From assembly GCA_003151425.1 (NCBI GenBank), contig PLXO01000120.1, positions 27,764 through 76,950 on the forward strand: a DNA stretch of 49,187 nt, in the 5' to 3' direction. Made by a program: the position numbers and the translations under genes. Origin of the DNA: Acetobacteraceae bacterium (lineage in GTDB: Bacteria; Pseudomonadota; Alphaproteobacteria; Acetobacterales; Acetobacteraceae). Positions 28,120 through 36,723 of this stretch are shown in pieces. The notes under the pieces are model-generated. The model was not told the DNA's origin. It saw nothing but the letters and a program-made list of their open reading frames with translations, and did not search any database. How positions within the stretch are numbered: position 1 is the first letter of the stretch; each line of letters opens with the position of its first letter.

Positions 28120-28794
28120 TCAGATCACCTTCATCCGCACGCGGAAGAGGACACGACCCAGTACGGCCAGCAGTGCGCTCGCAAGCACGGTGATGGTGAC
28201 ATAGATCAGCCCAACCATTGAAAAGATCTCGATGGACCGGAAGGTCTCGGCATTCACGCTGTAGGCTCGTCCGGTCAGCTCCTCCACCCCAAACACCGCA
28301 CCCATGGACGTGCCCAGCACCATCAGGATGTAATGGTTGGACAGCGGCGCAAACAGCGTGCGCATGACGTGCGGCAGGATCACGTAGCGCACCTGCTGCA
28401 GCATCGACATCCCGAGCGTCTCCGCCGCCTCGAGTTCACCCGGACGGACCGAAAGGAAGCCGGCGCGCTGGATCTCGGTGAGGTAGGCGCCGGCGTTGAT
28501 CGTCATGCCGATCAGCATCGCCATGAACGGGGTGAGAATGATGCCCGCATCCGGCAACAAGAAGAACAGAAAGTACACCTGCACAAGCTGCGGCGTGTTG
28601 GTGAAGAACACAACGTATCCGCGCACCAAGCTGCGAAGCACCGGGCCGCCGAAGGTCTTGCCAATCGCCCCGAGCAGGCCCAGCACCATCCCGCCGCAGA
28701 AGGCCAGAAAGGCCAGTTCAAGACTGACCAAACCACCGCCCAGCAGATACGGGATGTAGCGGGTTACCTGGCTGAATTGGAATGTGTACTGCAT
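28120..28794 (-). CDS. Polar amino acid ABC transporter permease
   Basis: The 224-residue membrane protein carries the EAA-type loop GAYLTEIQRAGFLSVRPGE then LEAAETLGMSMLQQVRYVILP. It is the partner of the downstream permease. Its ATG is only 18 bp from the end of an inserted, internally deleted ISAs1-like element that separates it from the binding-protein gene of the same operon, so its ribosome-site region is now close to the IS target duplication. Confidence 0.92.
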   Translation of the reverse strand: MQYTFQFSQVTRYIPYLLGGGLVSLELAFLAFCGGMVLGLLGAIGKTFGGPVLRSLVRGYVVFFTNTPQLVQVYFLFFLLPDAGIILTPFMAMLIGMTINAGAYLTEIQRAGFLSVRPGELEAAETLGMSMLQQVRYVILPHVMRTLFAPLSNHYILMVLGTSMGAVFGVEELTGRAYSVNAETFRSIEIFSMVGLIYVTITVLASALLAVLGRVLFRVRMKVI

Positions 28795-28812
28795 GCTAGC
28801 CTGGCAGCATCC

Positions 28813-29425
28813 CCACGGCTGTTCAACGCTGCCGCATTGGCTGACCTAAGGCCGAAATGCAACAGGTTCGGGCCGAACCGTGGTGGCGGATGACAAAGGG
28901 GATTCCCGAAGTGCCAGAAGTGTGACTCCTGGAGTGGCAACCGGGTCGGAGGTTGCCGTGGCTGCATTCGCGCCGCTGTGGGGCTTGCTGGAACAGGTTC
29001 CCGATCCGCGCCGGGCGGAGGGCAAGCTCGCCGACAGTGAATGGAACTCTCATGTCGCCGCCATCCTCCGCGTCGAGCGCGACGTCCTCACCCGCAGCGC
29101 CAAGACCGGGCGGTGGCAGCGGTCCACTCATACCGCCTACTACTTGTCGAACATGCCCATCAACGCCGCCCGTGCTGGCGAGGCCATCCGCGCGCATTGA
29201 ACGATCGAGAACGCCTCCCACTACGGCCGCGACGTCACCATGGGTGCAGACCGCTCGCGCATCCGGCCCAACCCCAGCAGCTTCGCGCGCCGGCGCAGCT
29301 TCGCCTACAATATTCTCAAGGCCAACCACACCGGCACGCTCAACCAAGACCGCTACCGCGCGGCTCTCGGGGGCTCAAACGGCTTCTCGACCCACCCGTC
29401 ATCCGAGGGCGTTGAACAGCCGTGG
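28813..29425. mobile_element. Internally deleted ISAs1-family element with TIRs and 8-bp target duplication
   Basis: Perfect 17-bp terminal inverted repeats CCACGGCTGTTCAACGC (28813-28829) and GCGTTGAACAGCCGTGG (29409-29425) bound a 613-bp element. It is flanked by the 8-bp direct repeat CAGCATCC (28805-28812 and 29426-29433). An 8-bp duplication fits the ISAs1 family, as does the transposase remnant inside. It inserted 15 bp after the binding-protein stop within an ABC transporter operon. Confidence 0.85.
28880..29375 (+). pseudogene. ISAs1-family transposase, internally deleted with nonsense codon
   Basis: The N-terminal end (GLLEQVPDPRRAEGKL) matches the start of ISAs1 transposases. It is joined to the C-terminal catalytic end (THTAYYLSNMPINAARAGEA, then AH-stop-TIENASHYGRDVTM, SFAYNILKANHTGTLNQ). 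The middle ~200 residues with the first two catalytic acids are missing. The in-frame TGA at 29198-29200 replaces the Trp of the conserved HW-IEN motif. The exact end is approximate. It is non-functional. Confidence 0.8.
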
Positions 29426-29448
29426 CAGCATCCCCGACAGGATCGCGC

Positions 29449-30249
29449 TCAGAAATACGGCTGCGCCGGGATGGGCGCGGCCATATCGAAGCCGTACCAC
29501 TTCTTGTAATCCTGCGCGACGAAGTCGCCCTCCTCGAGCGAGAATAGTGCAACGTTCAGCCAGCGCCTGAGCGTCACATCGGTTTTGGCGACGCCGATGC
29601 AGTCCCAGTCTACCTCATTCGCGTGGCCCTGCAGGGGCTGCCATTTCGCGTCGATGGATTTGGCGATCTGGCCAAGCGAGGCGAGGTCGTCCACTACGGC
29701 GTCCGCACGGCCTTGCGCGACCGCGCGCAGCACGTCCGGATGGTTGTCGAGTTGCACCACCTTGGCCAACGGCAGATTGGCGGCGATCCAGGGGATCGGC
29801 GTCGTCCCGCGCACCTCCGCAAGCGTCACCGTGGCCTTGTTCAGGTCCATGAGCGTCGTGAACGGGTGGCCGGCGACGGTGAGCGCGCCCAGTGTTTCCG
29901 TCATGATCGGCGTCGTGAAATCGATCAGCTTGGCGCGCTCCGGCAGCCGCGTCATGCCGCCCATCACCATGTCGATGCGTCCGCTCGTCAGGAACGGGAT
30001 GCGGCTATTCGGATCGACGGTCACGAAGCTGACCTTCACGCCCAACATGCTGGCGAGCTTATTGGCGAGGTCGACGTCGAAGCCTACGAGCTGGTTCGTG
30101 CTGTCGTACATGGCCGTAGGCGGGTAGTTCGGGTTGACGCCGACGTGGAGCTCCCCCGCAGACATGATGGCGTCGAGCGAGCGGGCCGCGACGGGGCCGC
30201 CGGTGGCGAGCAGTGCGGTGACCGCGGCTGCGATGGCAAGGGCTTTCAT
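29449..30249 (-). CDS. Amino acid ABC transporter substrate-binding protein
   Basis: The 266-residue periplasmic protein has a Sec signal peptide (MKALAIAAAVTALLATGGPV, cleavage near AAR-SL). The family 3 solute-binding domain follows: LHVGVNPNYPPTAMYD, LVGFDVDLANKLASMLGVKV, ILTSGRIDMVMGG-like region and SIDAKWQPLQG. It belongs with the two permeases and ATPase downstream; the ISAs1 remnant now lies between. It is preceded by the cyclase-family gene with 34 bp between. Confidence 0.92.
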   Translation of the reverse strand: MKALAIAAAVTALLATGGPVAARSLDAIMSAGELHVGVNPNYPPTAMYDSTNQLVGFDVDLANKLASMLGVKVSFVTVDPNSRIPFLTSGRIDMVMGGMTRLPERAKLIDFTTPIMTETLGALTVAGHPFTTLMDLNKATVTLAEVRGTTPIPWIAANLPLAKVVQLDNHPDVLRAVAQGRADAVVDDLASLGQIAKSIDAKWQPLQGHANEVDWDCIGVAKTDVTLRRWLNVALFSLEEGDFVAQDYKKWYGFDMAAPIPAQPYF

Positions 30250-30283
30250 GGTGAGTAACTCCCTGGTTATGGTGGTTTGCGGA

Positions 30284-31297
30284 TTAGACGGTGGCCACCG
30301 GCGTCACCGGCGATCCCGCGGCGCCGGGCAGACGCAGGGGCGGAGCCGTGAGCAGGAAGCGGGTGCGGCGATGCGCCTTCAACCATGCGTTCAGTTCCGA
30401 GAGATGCCATAGCTCGCCAAGGTGGATGCCGAGCTTGAAGATGCAGTGCTCATGCAGCGGCTCGGCGACCGTGGCGGCGGGATCTGCGCGGGCCGGCACG
30501 GCTTCCACAGCGAAGTTGTCGGCGGCGAGGACGATCAGCCCGCTCTCCTCGATCCAACGCAGCAGGCGCGGATCGCGCCCGTCCAGCACGGCGTGGGAAT
30601 TTTCCAGCGTCTCGCGGTCAGGGTCGGGCCCCAGCGGAAGAAGGGCGGCCGCGAGCCCCGTGTGCAGGCACACCATGTCGCCCGTCTCGACCACGACGCC
30701 CTCTGCGTCGCAGCAGCGCATCAGCGCGTCGTATCCGACCAGCACGCGCTCGCGCCCGCATAGTGGATAGAGGTCGATCATGACGCCTCGCCCTTGCACC
30801 GAGCGCGCTGCCATGTTCTCGATGCCAAGCGCCCGCGCGCTGACAGCGCCGGTTTGCGCATCGGGATCGGGGATGTCGGTGCCGGCCCGATAGCCGTTGT
30901 AATAGACGAGTTCGGCCCGGCCGCCGCCTTGGGCGTCAAAGGCCGAGCCGACGTGGCAGAGAGCGTCCCACTGCGTCGAGCGCTGCGTGGACAGCAGGGC
31001 AGTGTCGTCGCACCAGACATCCGTGCGCGCCGGGTCAGCGCGATAATTATAGACGTAGCCCTTCTTGCCCTGCACGGCGCGCAGCCGCGGCGGCGCCCGG
31101 TTGAGGGCGTGGTAGTCGCCGCCCGGCAGATCGAGCGGCAGGCTCAAGCAGAAGCTGCGACCCTCCCGCACCTCGGCGACGCCCTGCAACACCTTCTCGG
31201 GCGTCAGCAGGTTGAGCCGGCCGCATTGGTCGTCCGGGCCGAAATCGCCCCAATTCGAGCCAGGCGGTCGCTTCCGCCAGCGCGGCGTCGGGGTCAT
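30284..31297 (-). CDS. Cyclase family protein (kynurenine formamidase-like hydrolase)
   Basis: The 337-residue product has the putative-cyclase fold with QWDALCHVGSAFD, the family version of the metal-binding H-x-D motif, RGVMIDLYPLCG, VVVETGDMVCLHTGLA and a C-terminal LHEHCIFKLGIHLGELWHL. Members hydrolyse amides or cyclic imides/lactams. It overlaps the DHDPS-family stop by four bases (ATGA, 31294-31297), so it is part of the same coupled operon; it may act on a cyclic intermediate. Confidence 0.82.
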   Translation of the reverse strand: MTPTPRWRKRPPGSNWGDFGPDDQCGRLNLLTPEKVLQGVAEVREGRSFCLSLPLDLPGGDYHALNRAPPRLRAVQGKKGYVYNYRADPARTDVWCDDTALLSTQRSTQWDALCHVGSAFDAQGGGRAELVYYNGYRAGTDIPDPDAQTGAVSARALGIENMAARSVQGRGVMIDLYPLCGRERVLVGYDALMRCCDAEGVVVETGDMVCLHTGLAAALLPLGPDPDRETLENSHAVLDGRDPRLLRWIEESGLIVLAADNFAVEAVPARADPAATVAEPLHEHCIFKLGIHLGELWHLSELNAWLKAHRRTRFLLTAPPLRLPGAAGSPVTPVATV

Positions 31298-32226
31298 AAC
31301 AACCCCGCCGCGGCCAGCGCGTCCCGCAGCCCCGCGATCTCCGTTGCCCCGAGCGAGCCTAAGGGCGGCCGCACGGCGTCGCACGGTAGCCGGCCCAGCA
31401 GCTTCAGGCATGCCTTCAGCCGCGCGGTCGCGTATCCGCCCGGCGGCGCGCCGTAGATCGCGTACGCCAAAGGTTGGATCACCCGGTGCACCGCAAGTGC
31501 CGCAGCGAGGTCGCCCTGGCGGACCGCCCGGTCCAGCTCCACGATCAGTTCCGGCACGATCACCGCCAAGCTCACCAAGCTGCCCTCGCTGCCCAGCACG
31601 AAGCAGGTCAGCAGGTGCTCGTCGCCGGACGCCATGACGGCGACATGCGGCGCCGCCTCGGCCACGAGGCGCCGGGTCATCTCGTAGGCCGAGGTCTCCC
31701 AACTGCCCTCCTTGATGCCCACCACGTTGGGCAGCCGCACCAGTGCGCGCAGCACGGCGGGCGTGTAGGGGATGCGGCCCGCGCGGACGGAGCCCTGGAA
31801 CAGCATCATCGGCAGGTCCATGGCCGCACCAACGATGCGATGGTGCGTATGCGCCAGGTGCTCGTCCTGTGCGAGCGCCCAGGAATAGGGCGCGAACACC
31901 ATGACCGCATCCGCTCCAGCCGCGGCGGCGTCCCGGGCCAGATCGGCGGCGGCCAGGCTGCTTTCGTGATTAATGCCGGCGACGACCAGCCGGCCTGCCC
32001 CTACCGCGTCGCGGCAGACCTCCACCACGCGGCGCTGCTCCGCCCTGTCGAGCCAGGCATTCTCGCCGGCGTGGCCGTTGCACAGCACGCCGGCAATGCC
32101 GGGGACCGCTGTGACGTCAGCGACATGGCGCGCCAGGGTTGCCTCGTCGACCGAGAAATCGGCCCGCAGGGGACAGAGGACGGAGGGGTAGATGCCATGG
32201 AAGCGCACACTGTCCGGTGAACTCAT
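31294..32226 (-). CDS. DHDPS/N-acetylneuraminate lyase superfamily protein, lacking catalytic Tyr
   Basis: The 310-residue product has the superfamily barrel with Schiff-base Lys in VVGIKEGSWE and an N-terminal HGIYPSVLCPLRADFSVDE. Where active members have Tyr in a LYNxP-type motif, this protein reads MMLFQGSVRAG, so the proton-relay Tyr is absent; GVLCNGHAGENAWL replaces the usual GTTGE loop. The reaction may therefore be a different lyase or deaminase step. Both ends overlap their neighbours by four bases. Start 32226. Confidence 0.82.
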   Translation of the reverse strand: MSSPDSVRFHGIYPSVLCPLRADFSVDEATLARHVADVTAVPGIAGVLCNGHAGENAWLDRAEQRRVVEVCRDAVGAGRLVVAGINHESSLAAADLARDAAAAGADAVMVFAPYSWALAQDEHLAHTHHRIVGAAMDLPMMLFQGSVRAGRIPYTPAVLRALVRLPNVVGIKEGSWETSAYEMTRRLVAEAAPHVAVMASGDEHLLTCFVLGSEGSLVSLAVIVPELIVELDRAVRQGDLAAALAVHRVIQPLAYAIYGAPPGGYATARLKACLKLLGRLPCDAVRPPLGSLGATEIAGLRDALAAAGLL

Positions 32227-33350
32227 GCGGCAACCTCTCCCCTGGAAAATGACCCGGCCAGCAAACGATCGGGCGGAAACAACGGCAGCTCCGGTTCCTG
32301 TCCGAGCATCACCTGTGCCAATAACCGCCCCATGAACGGCCCGCTGGTATAGCCGGAATGCGCTGTCCCGATGACGAAAGCACCGGGATGGCCGGGAATC
32401 GGGCCGAGCATCGGCATGGCGTCCGCCACTTCCGATTCCAGGCCAAGCCAGATGCGGAGAATGCGCGCCTCCGCGAGCGCGGGGATCACCCATCGTGCCA
32501 GGCGCAGATTGCCGATCAGGTTCTCGGGGATTGCCGCCACACCGCCTCGCGTCCGGTCCCCGACCCCCTGCCAGCCGCCGCCGACCAGCACCGTGCCATT
32601 CGCGAACTGCTTCAGCGACAGCAGCCCGTTGGCGATGCTGAGCACGGTGCGCATCACCGGCCGCATCCGTTCGGTGACGATCAGCTGGTTGACCAGGACC
32701 TTGATCGGGATGGCCAAGTCGAGCCAACCCAGCATCTCCTCGATCCAGACGCCCCCGGCCAGCACGATGCGCCGGGCGAGCAGCGCATCCCCGCCGGCTC
32801 GCACCGCATAGCCGCCCGCAGCAGGCGCGAGGCCGCGCACCGGGCATTGCTCGCGGATCTCCACGCCCGCCTCCACCAGCGCGGCGCGAAACGCTCGGCC
32901 GGTGACATAAGCGGTGGCGTAGCCATCGATCGGGCAATGGGCCGCCAGACACACGGTCTCGGCCAGGCCCGGCTCGATCGCACGGGCCTGCGCCGGCGTG
33001 ATCAGCGCAATCGGCGCGCCCGCCTGCTGCCGGGCCTGAGCCCGTGCTTCCAGCAGTGCCGCCTCGGCGTCGGTGAAGGCAAGCGACAACCCGTCCGTGA
33101 CCAGGACGCCCGCGCTATGGCCCAGCCAGCCGGCCGCCTGCGTCCACATCTCCCAGCCTCGGAGCGCGTAGGGGATGAGGGCGGCGCGGGTCATGTTCAT
33201 CGTCAGCGTGCCGGCATTCACGCCGGATGCCTCCCGGGACAACATGCCACGGTCGAGCAGCACCACCCGCATGCCGCCGCGCGCCAGGAACAGCGCGGTG
33301 CTGCAGCCCATCACCCCGGCGCCGATGACCGCGACGTCATAGCCGCTCAT
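32223..33350 (-). CDS. DadA/glycine-oxidase-like FAD oxidoreductase (HcnC/LhpB-type beta subunit)
   Basis: 375 residues: DVAVIGAGVMGCSTALFLAR binds FAD, EASGVNAGTLTMNM and the C-terminal IGTAHSGYTSGPFMGRLL are typical of subunits in heterotrimeric amine or imino-acid dehydrogenases (hydrogen cyanide synthase, opine oxidase, D-hydroxyproline dehydrogenase). It oxidises the C-N bond and passes electrons to the partner FAD/2Fe-2S subunits encoded directly upstream, with which it overlaps by four bases. Confidence 0.87.
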   Translation of the reverse strand: MSGYDVAVIGAGVMGCSTALFLARGGMRVVLLDRGMLSREASGVNAGTLTMNMTRAALIPYALRGWEMWTQAAGWLGHSAGVLVTDGLSLAFTDAEAALLEARAQARQQAGAPIALITPAQARAIEPGLAETVCLAAHCPIDGYATAYVTGRAFRAALVEAGVEIREQCPVRGLAPAAGGYAVRAGGDALLARRIVLAGGVWIEEMLGWLDLAIPIKVLVNQLIVTERMRPVMRTVLSIANGLLSLKQFANGTVLVGGGWQGVGDRTRGGVAAIPENLIGNLRLARWVIPALAEARILRIWLGLESEVADAMPMLGPIPGHPGAFVIGTAHSGYTSGPFMGRLLAQVMLGQEPELPLFPPDRLLAGSFSRGEVAA

Positions 33351-34792
33351 AATGGGGCACTCTGAGGAATCGGGATGTCACTGTAGCTGAACTCTCCCGT
33401 GAGCGCGCCGAGGCTGATCGGGCGCAACGGCGCGCGGCCGGTGAAGCTGCCGGCCGCCTCCCGCCCGCCGACATGTGCGGCGACCAGCTCCGCCACCACC
33501 TCGCCGCACATGCGGCCCTGGCACGGCCCCATGCCGCAGCGGGTCCAGGCCTTCACTTGGTTCATCTCGCGCGCACCGGCGGCCACCGCGGCTTCGATGT
33601 CCGCACGCGTCACGTCCTCGCAGCGACATACCACGGTTTCTGCCGGGATGCCGGCGACGTGGCCGGGGCGGAGCGCCATCATCGCGGCCACCGCACGCCC
33701 GGCCCGTACACTGCGGAAGAGGGCGCGCCGCAACGCCGCGCGCTCCCAGCGCAACGAAGCGGCCTCGGGCTGCCCCAGATCGCGTGCTGCAGCCAGCCCG
33801 GCAAGCCGCCCGTGCAGATAAGCCGGGACCGCCCCGGCAATGCCAGCACCGTCGCCTGCCACATAAAGATGCGGGATAGACGCCCGGCCCTCGGCGTCGC
33901 ACTCAGGCACCCAGCCGCCCCACGCCGGACGAAACACGTGGCGAGCGCGCAACAGACGCGTAACCTCGATGGCCGGCGTGAGGCCGTGACCGACTACGAG
34001 CCCATCCGCCGCGAACCGGCGCAGCGTCCCGCCCGTCATCCATCCCCGCGCCGCGCTGACCGGAGCCACCTCCACCTCCAACGCGCCCGCAGCGCCCCGA
34101 ACGGCGTGGATGCCGTGGCGGAATAGCGTCGGCACCCCCGCCGAACGGACCGCGCGCGCCCAACCTAGTCCGCGGAGCGCAAGGCCGGGCCGGAGCGCGA
34201 GGCCCGGCAACGCCGCCAGCCAGTCGGCAGGGCCGCTTAGATCGATCACGGCGGCGACGTTACCGCCAGCCTTGAGAATGTTGAACGCCACCGCCACCAG
34301 GAGCGGGCCACACCCCGCCACTACCGTCCGCTCTCCCGGCAGTACCTGCTGCGACTTCAGCAGGATCGTGGCCGCCGCCAGGCCGATCACGCCAGGCAGG
34401 GTCCAGCCCGGGAAGGGCACAATCCGTTCGGTGGTTCCGGTCGCCACGACGAGGGCGTGCGGGCGCCACGTCTCGGGTCCGTCGCGCCCCATCGCATCCA
34501 CCCGCAACGCCGCATCGACCGACCAGACCCGGCGGCCGAAGGCGCGTCGCACCGGGTTCTCCGCCAGCCAGCGCCGCTGAACATCCCCGACCCGCGCATC
34601 CGGCCCGAGGTCAGCGCCGGAGCGGAGCCTGAGGCCGGGGTGCAGGGACCGGTAAATCTGCCCGCCACTCTCGGCCGCCTCGTCCACGATCAGCGTGTCG
34701 AGCCCGCACGCGGCGCCCGCGAGCGCCGCGCCCACGCCGGCTGGGCCAGCGCCCAGCACGAGAAGGTCGGGCTCCGCGCTCAGTCGCTCCAT
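33347..34792 (-). CDS. HcnB/OoxA/LhpF-type FAD-NAD(P) oxidoreductase alpha subunit with BFD-type 2Fe-2S domain
   Basis: 481 residues: LLVLGAGPAGVGAALAGAAC (FAD), VVATGTTERIVPFPGWTLPG, TVVAGCGPLLVAVAFNIL (second nucleotide site), then a C-terminal CRCEDVTRADIEAA...MGPCQGRMCG cysteine set for a BFD-like [2Fe-2S]. ATG 34792 starts the Rossmann strand. It is the alpha subunit of the dehydrogenase, overlapping the 2Fe-2S small subunit gene by 13 bp and the beta subunit gene by four. Confidence 0.88.
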   Translation of the reverse strand: MERLSAEPDLLVLGAGPAGVGAALAGAACGLDTLIVDEAAESGGQIYRSLHPGLRLRSGADLGPDARVGDVQRRWLAENPVRRAFGRRVWSVDAALRVDAMGRDGPETWRPHALVVATGTTERIVPFPGWTLPGVIGLAAATILLKSQQVLPGERTVVAGCGPLLVAVAFNILKAGGNVAAVIDLSGPADWLAALPGLALRPGLALRGLGWARAVRSAGVPTLFRHGIHAVRGAAGALEVEVAPVSAARGWMTGGTLRRFAADGLVVGHGLTPAIEVTRLLRARHVFRPAWGGWVPECDAEGRASIPHLYVAGDGAGIAGAVPAYLHGRLAGLAAARDLGQPEAASLRWERAALRRALFRSVRAGRAVAAMMALRPGHVAGIPAETVVCRCEDVTRADIEAAVAAGAREMNQVKAWTRCGMGPCQGRMCGEVVAELVAAHVGGREAAGSFTGRAPLRPISLGALTGEFSYSDIPIPQSAPL

Positions 34793-35070
34793 CCGCCGCC
34801 CGTTTCCACGACCATGCCCGCGCGGACCGGCTCGGTGCAGGCGGTGGTGCGGCAGCCATCCACGCGGACAGCGCATTCCTGGCACACCCCCATCAGGCAG
34901 AACATGCCGCGCGGCTCGCCGCGCTCAGGGCTCATTCGCAGCGTGGTGATGCCGCTGATCGCGAGCGCCACGGCAAGACTCTCCCCAGGTTCCGCCGCCA
35001 CCCTCCGCCCGTCGACGTCGATGAACACAGGCGATGCCCGCTGCACCAAGGTCTCCACGCGCCGAAGCAT
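34780..35070 (-). CDS. HcnA/LhpE-type 2Fe-2S small subunit
   Basis: The 96-residue ferredoxin-like protein has VFIDVDGRRVAAEPGESLAV then the cluster CLMGVCQECAVRVDG with a fourth Cys in TTACTEP, the small gamma subunit of heterotrimeric imino-acid/opine/glycine dehydrogenases. It is the promoter-proximal gene of the nine-gene operon running to 26717. ATG 35070 is preferred over 35133 because the family begins close to the beta strand. Confidence 0.87.
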   Translation of the reverse strand: MLRRVETLVQRASPVFIDVDGRRVAAEPGESLAVALAISGITTLRMSPERGEPRGMFCLMGVCQECAVRVDGCRTTACTEPVRAGMVVETGGGWSD

Positions 35071-35326
35071 TGCTCCTCCCTGCCACACTCGCCTCTCCAG
35101 CTTGGCAGCTGGTGCACGGGACGGCGAGCGCATATTTTTTCAATGTCCGCTGACCCGTGCTCAACGGGGATGGCCTGATCAGCTGCGCGCCGCCCCTGGC
35201 CGCTCCACCATCGCTGAGCCATCAGGCACCCTCTCCGATCAGGTGATCATTTCCCAGATAGCGGGCGGGAGCACGGGGCCGACCGCGCTCATTGCGGCGC
35301 TTCCTGCAACAGCGCGGCGGCGCGGC

Positions 35327-36226
35327 TCAGGCGGCCGTGGCCCGCTCGAAGCTCTTGAGGAGAGCCGCGAGGCTCGCCCGCTCGTCCCGCGTCATCGAAG
35401 CGAGGGGCGCGCGCGGATAGCCGCCAGGTCGCCCCCGCAGCCGCATGCCTTCCTTCAGCACCACGTAAGGGTTGATGCCGGCCCCGTACATACGGTCGTA
35501 AAGAAGATCGATCTTGCGCTGGAGTGCCACCGCTTCATTCCAACGGCCCGCCGCGACGTGATGATAGAGCGCCACAGCCTCGCTGCCCATGACGTTCGGC
35601 GCCATCGCGACGACACCGACGCCGCCGCGCTGAACGCTGGGTATGATATAGGTCTCGAGGCCGGTGAAGATGGCCAGTTCGTCGCCGTGGGCGCGCAGCG
35701 TGGCGCTGATCTGATGCAGGTCCTTGACGCTGTCCTTGAGGGCCACGATGTTCTTGAAACGCAATAATTTGTCCAGCAGCTTAGCGTCGAGATTGACGGC
35801 CGTGCGAGGCGGATTGTTGTAGATCATGATCGGAAGTCCAACCTCGTCGAGCGCCTCGAAGTAAGCCAGAAGTTCGCGTTCGGTAGGCAGGATGTAGGGC
35901 GGCGGCAGGATCAGCGTTCCGTCGAGCCCGAGTTCTTTTGCGGCCCGCGTCAGCTGCACTGCGGTTGGTGTCGCGATTGCCGTAGTTCCAGCAAGGAGCT
36001 TCACCCGCCCCTTGTTCTGGTCGGCCGCAATGCGGAACAGTTCTATACGCTCTTTGTCCGACATCGCGAACCACTCGCCGGTGCTGCCGGCCAAGATGAT
36101 GCCGTCAACACCGTCCGCGACCAACGTATCCACCAGCTGGCGTATCTGAGGCTCGTCGAATTTCCCCGCCTCAGTGAACGGGGTCACGCAGACCACATAG
36201 ACACCGCTCCACGACGTTCGCTTCAT
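35327..36226 (-). CDS. DHDPS-superfamily protein, probable pyrroline-hydroxy-carboxylate deaminase-like
   Basis: 299 residues with full catalytic set: GIILAGSTGEWFAM, Tyr in IMIYNNPPRTAV and Schiff-base Lys in IVALKDSVKD. The superfamily includes dihydrodipicolinate synthase and the deaminase converting 1-pyrroline-4-hydroxy-2-carboxylate to 2-oxoglutarate semialdehyde in hydroxyproline breakdown. Its position, opposite a proline-racemase-family gene and amid D-hydroxyproline-dehydrogenase-like genes, favours the latter role. A true DapA is less likely in this setting. It diverges from the racemase gene. Confidence 0.85.
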   Translation of the reverse strand: MKRTSWSGVYVVCVTPFTEAGKFDEPQIRQLVDTLVADGVDGIILAGSTGEWFAMSDKERIELFRIAADQNKGRVKLLAGTTAIATPTAVQLTRAAKELGLDGTLILPPPYILPTERELLAYFEALDEVGLPIMIYNNPPRTAVNLDAKLLDKLLRFKNIVALKDSVKDLHQISATLRAHGDELAIFTGLETYIIPSVQRGGVGVVAMAPNVMGSEAVALYHHVAAGRWNEAVALQRKIDLLYDRMYGAGINPYVVLKEGMRLRGRPGGYPRAPLASMTRDERASLAALLKSFERATAA

Positions 36227-36246
36227 CTGCTGGCTCCAGAGTTTGA

Positions 36247-36262
36247 CCTAACCGACGTTAGG
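36247..36262. promoter_or_regulatory. Palindrome CCTAACCGACGTTAGG, possible operator
   Basis: A perfect 6-bp inverted repeat with a 4-bp spacer lies 21 bp upstream of the start codon of the DHDPS-family gene, where an operator for a dimeric regulator would overlap the promoter or 5' leader. The rest of the 497-bp divergent region (36227-36723) holds no gene. The racemase start is preceded by GAGGAG at good spacing (36704-36712). Confidence 0.35.
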
Positions 36263-36723
36263 CAGGCGTGGTCGCTCACTCCAATGAAATGCATTCATCA
36301 AGATGATGATGGTGCCGCCAAACTCCCCGGCGGCCCGACGCGAAACCTTAGGCCGCGCGCGACACAAGGCGTGAGCGCGGGCACCCTACTCGCCCGACCG
36401 GCGGATCGGCCAATCATCGCGGCGATGAAAAGCGTTTGCTTGCACGCTTGCCCCATCTGGTTACGTTAGATGGCGATTATGCTGTCCGGCGGCCCCTGCA
36501 CCGAGCTCATCGGGCGAGAAAGCGCGTTCCAAGCAGTTGCGGCCATGAGGCGTTGGGTTAAAGTGGCACGGAAACCAGCGGAGCAGCCGTCGTTATTCGC
36601 GCTGTTGTGAAAGCCCTTGATCCTCAGCGACAACCGCGCCCTACGGCTCCTGCGGACAACTAGGGCGCGCCCGGTCAAGCATCCGAACCTACGATAGATC
36701 CCCTCGCGAGGAGTCTCCAATCC

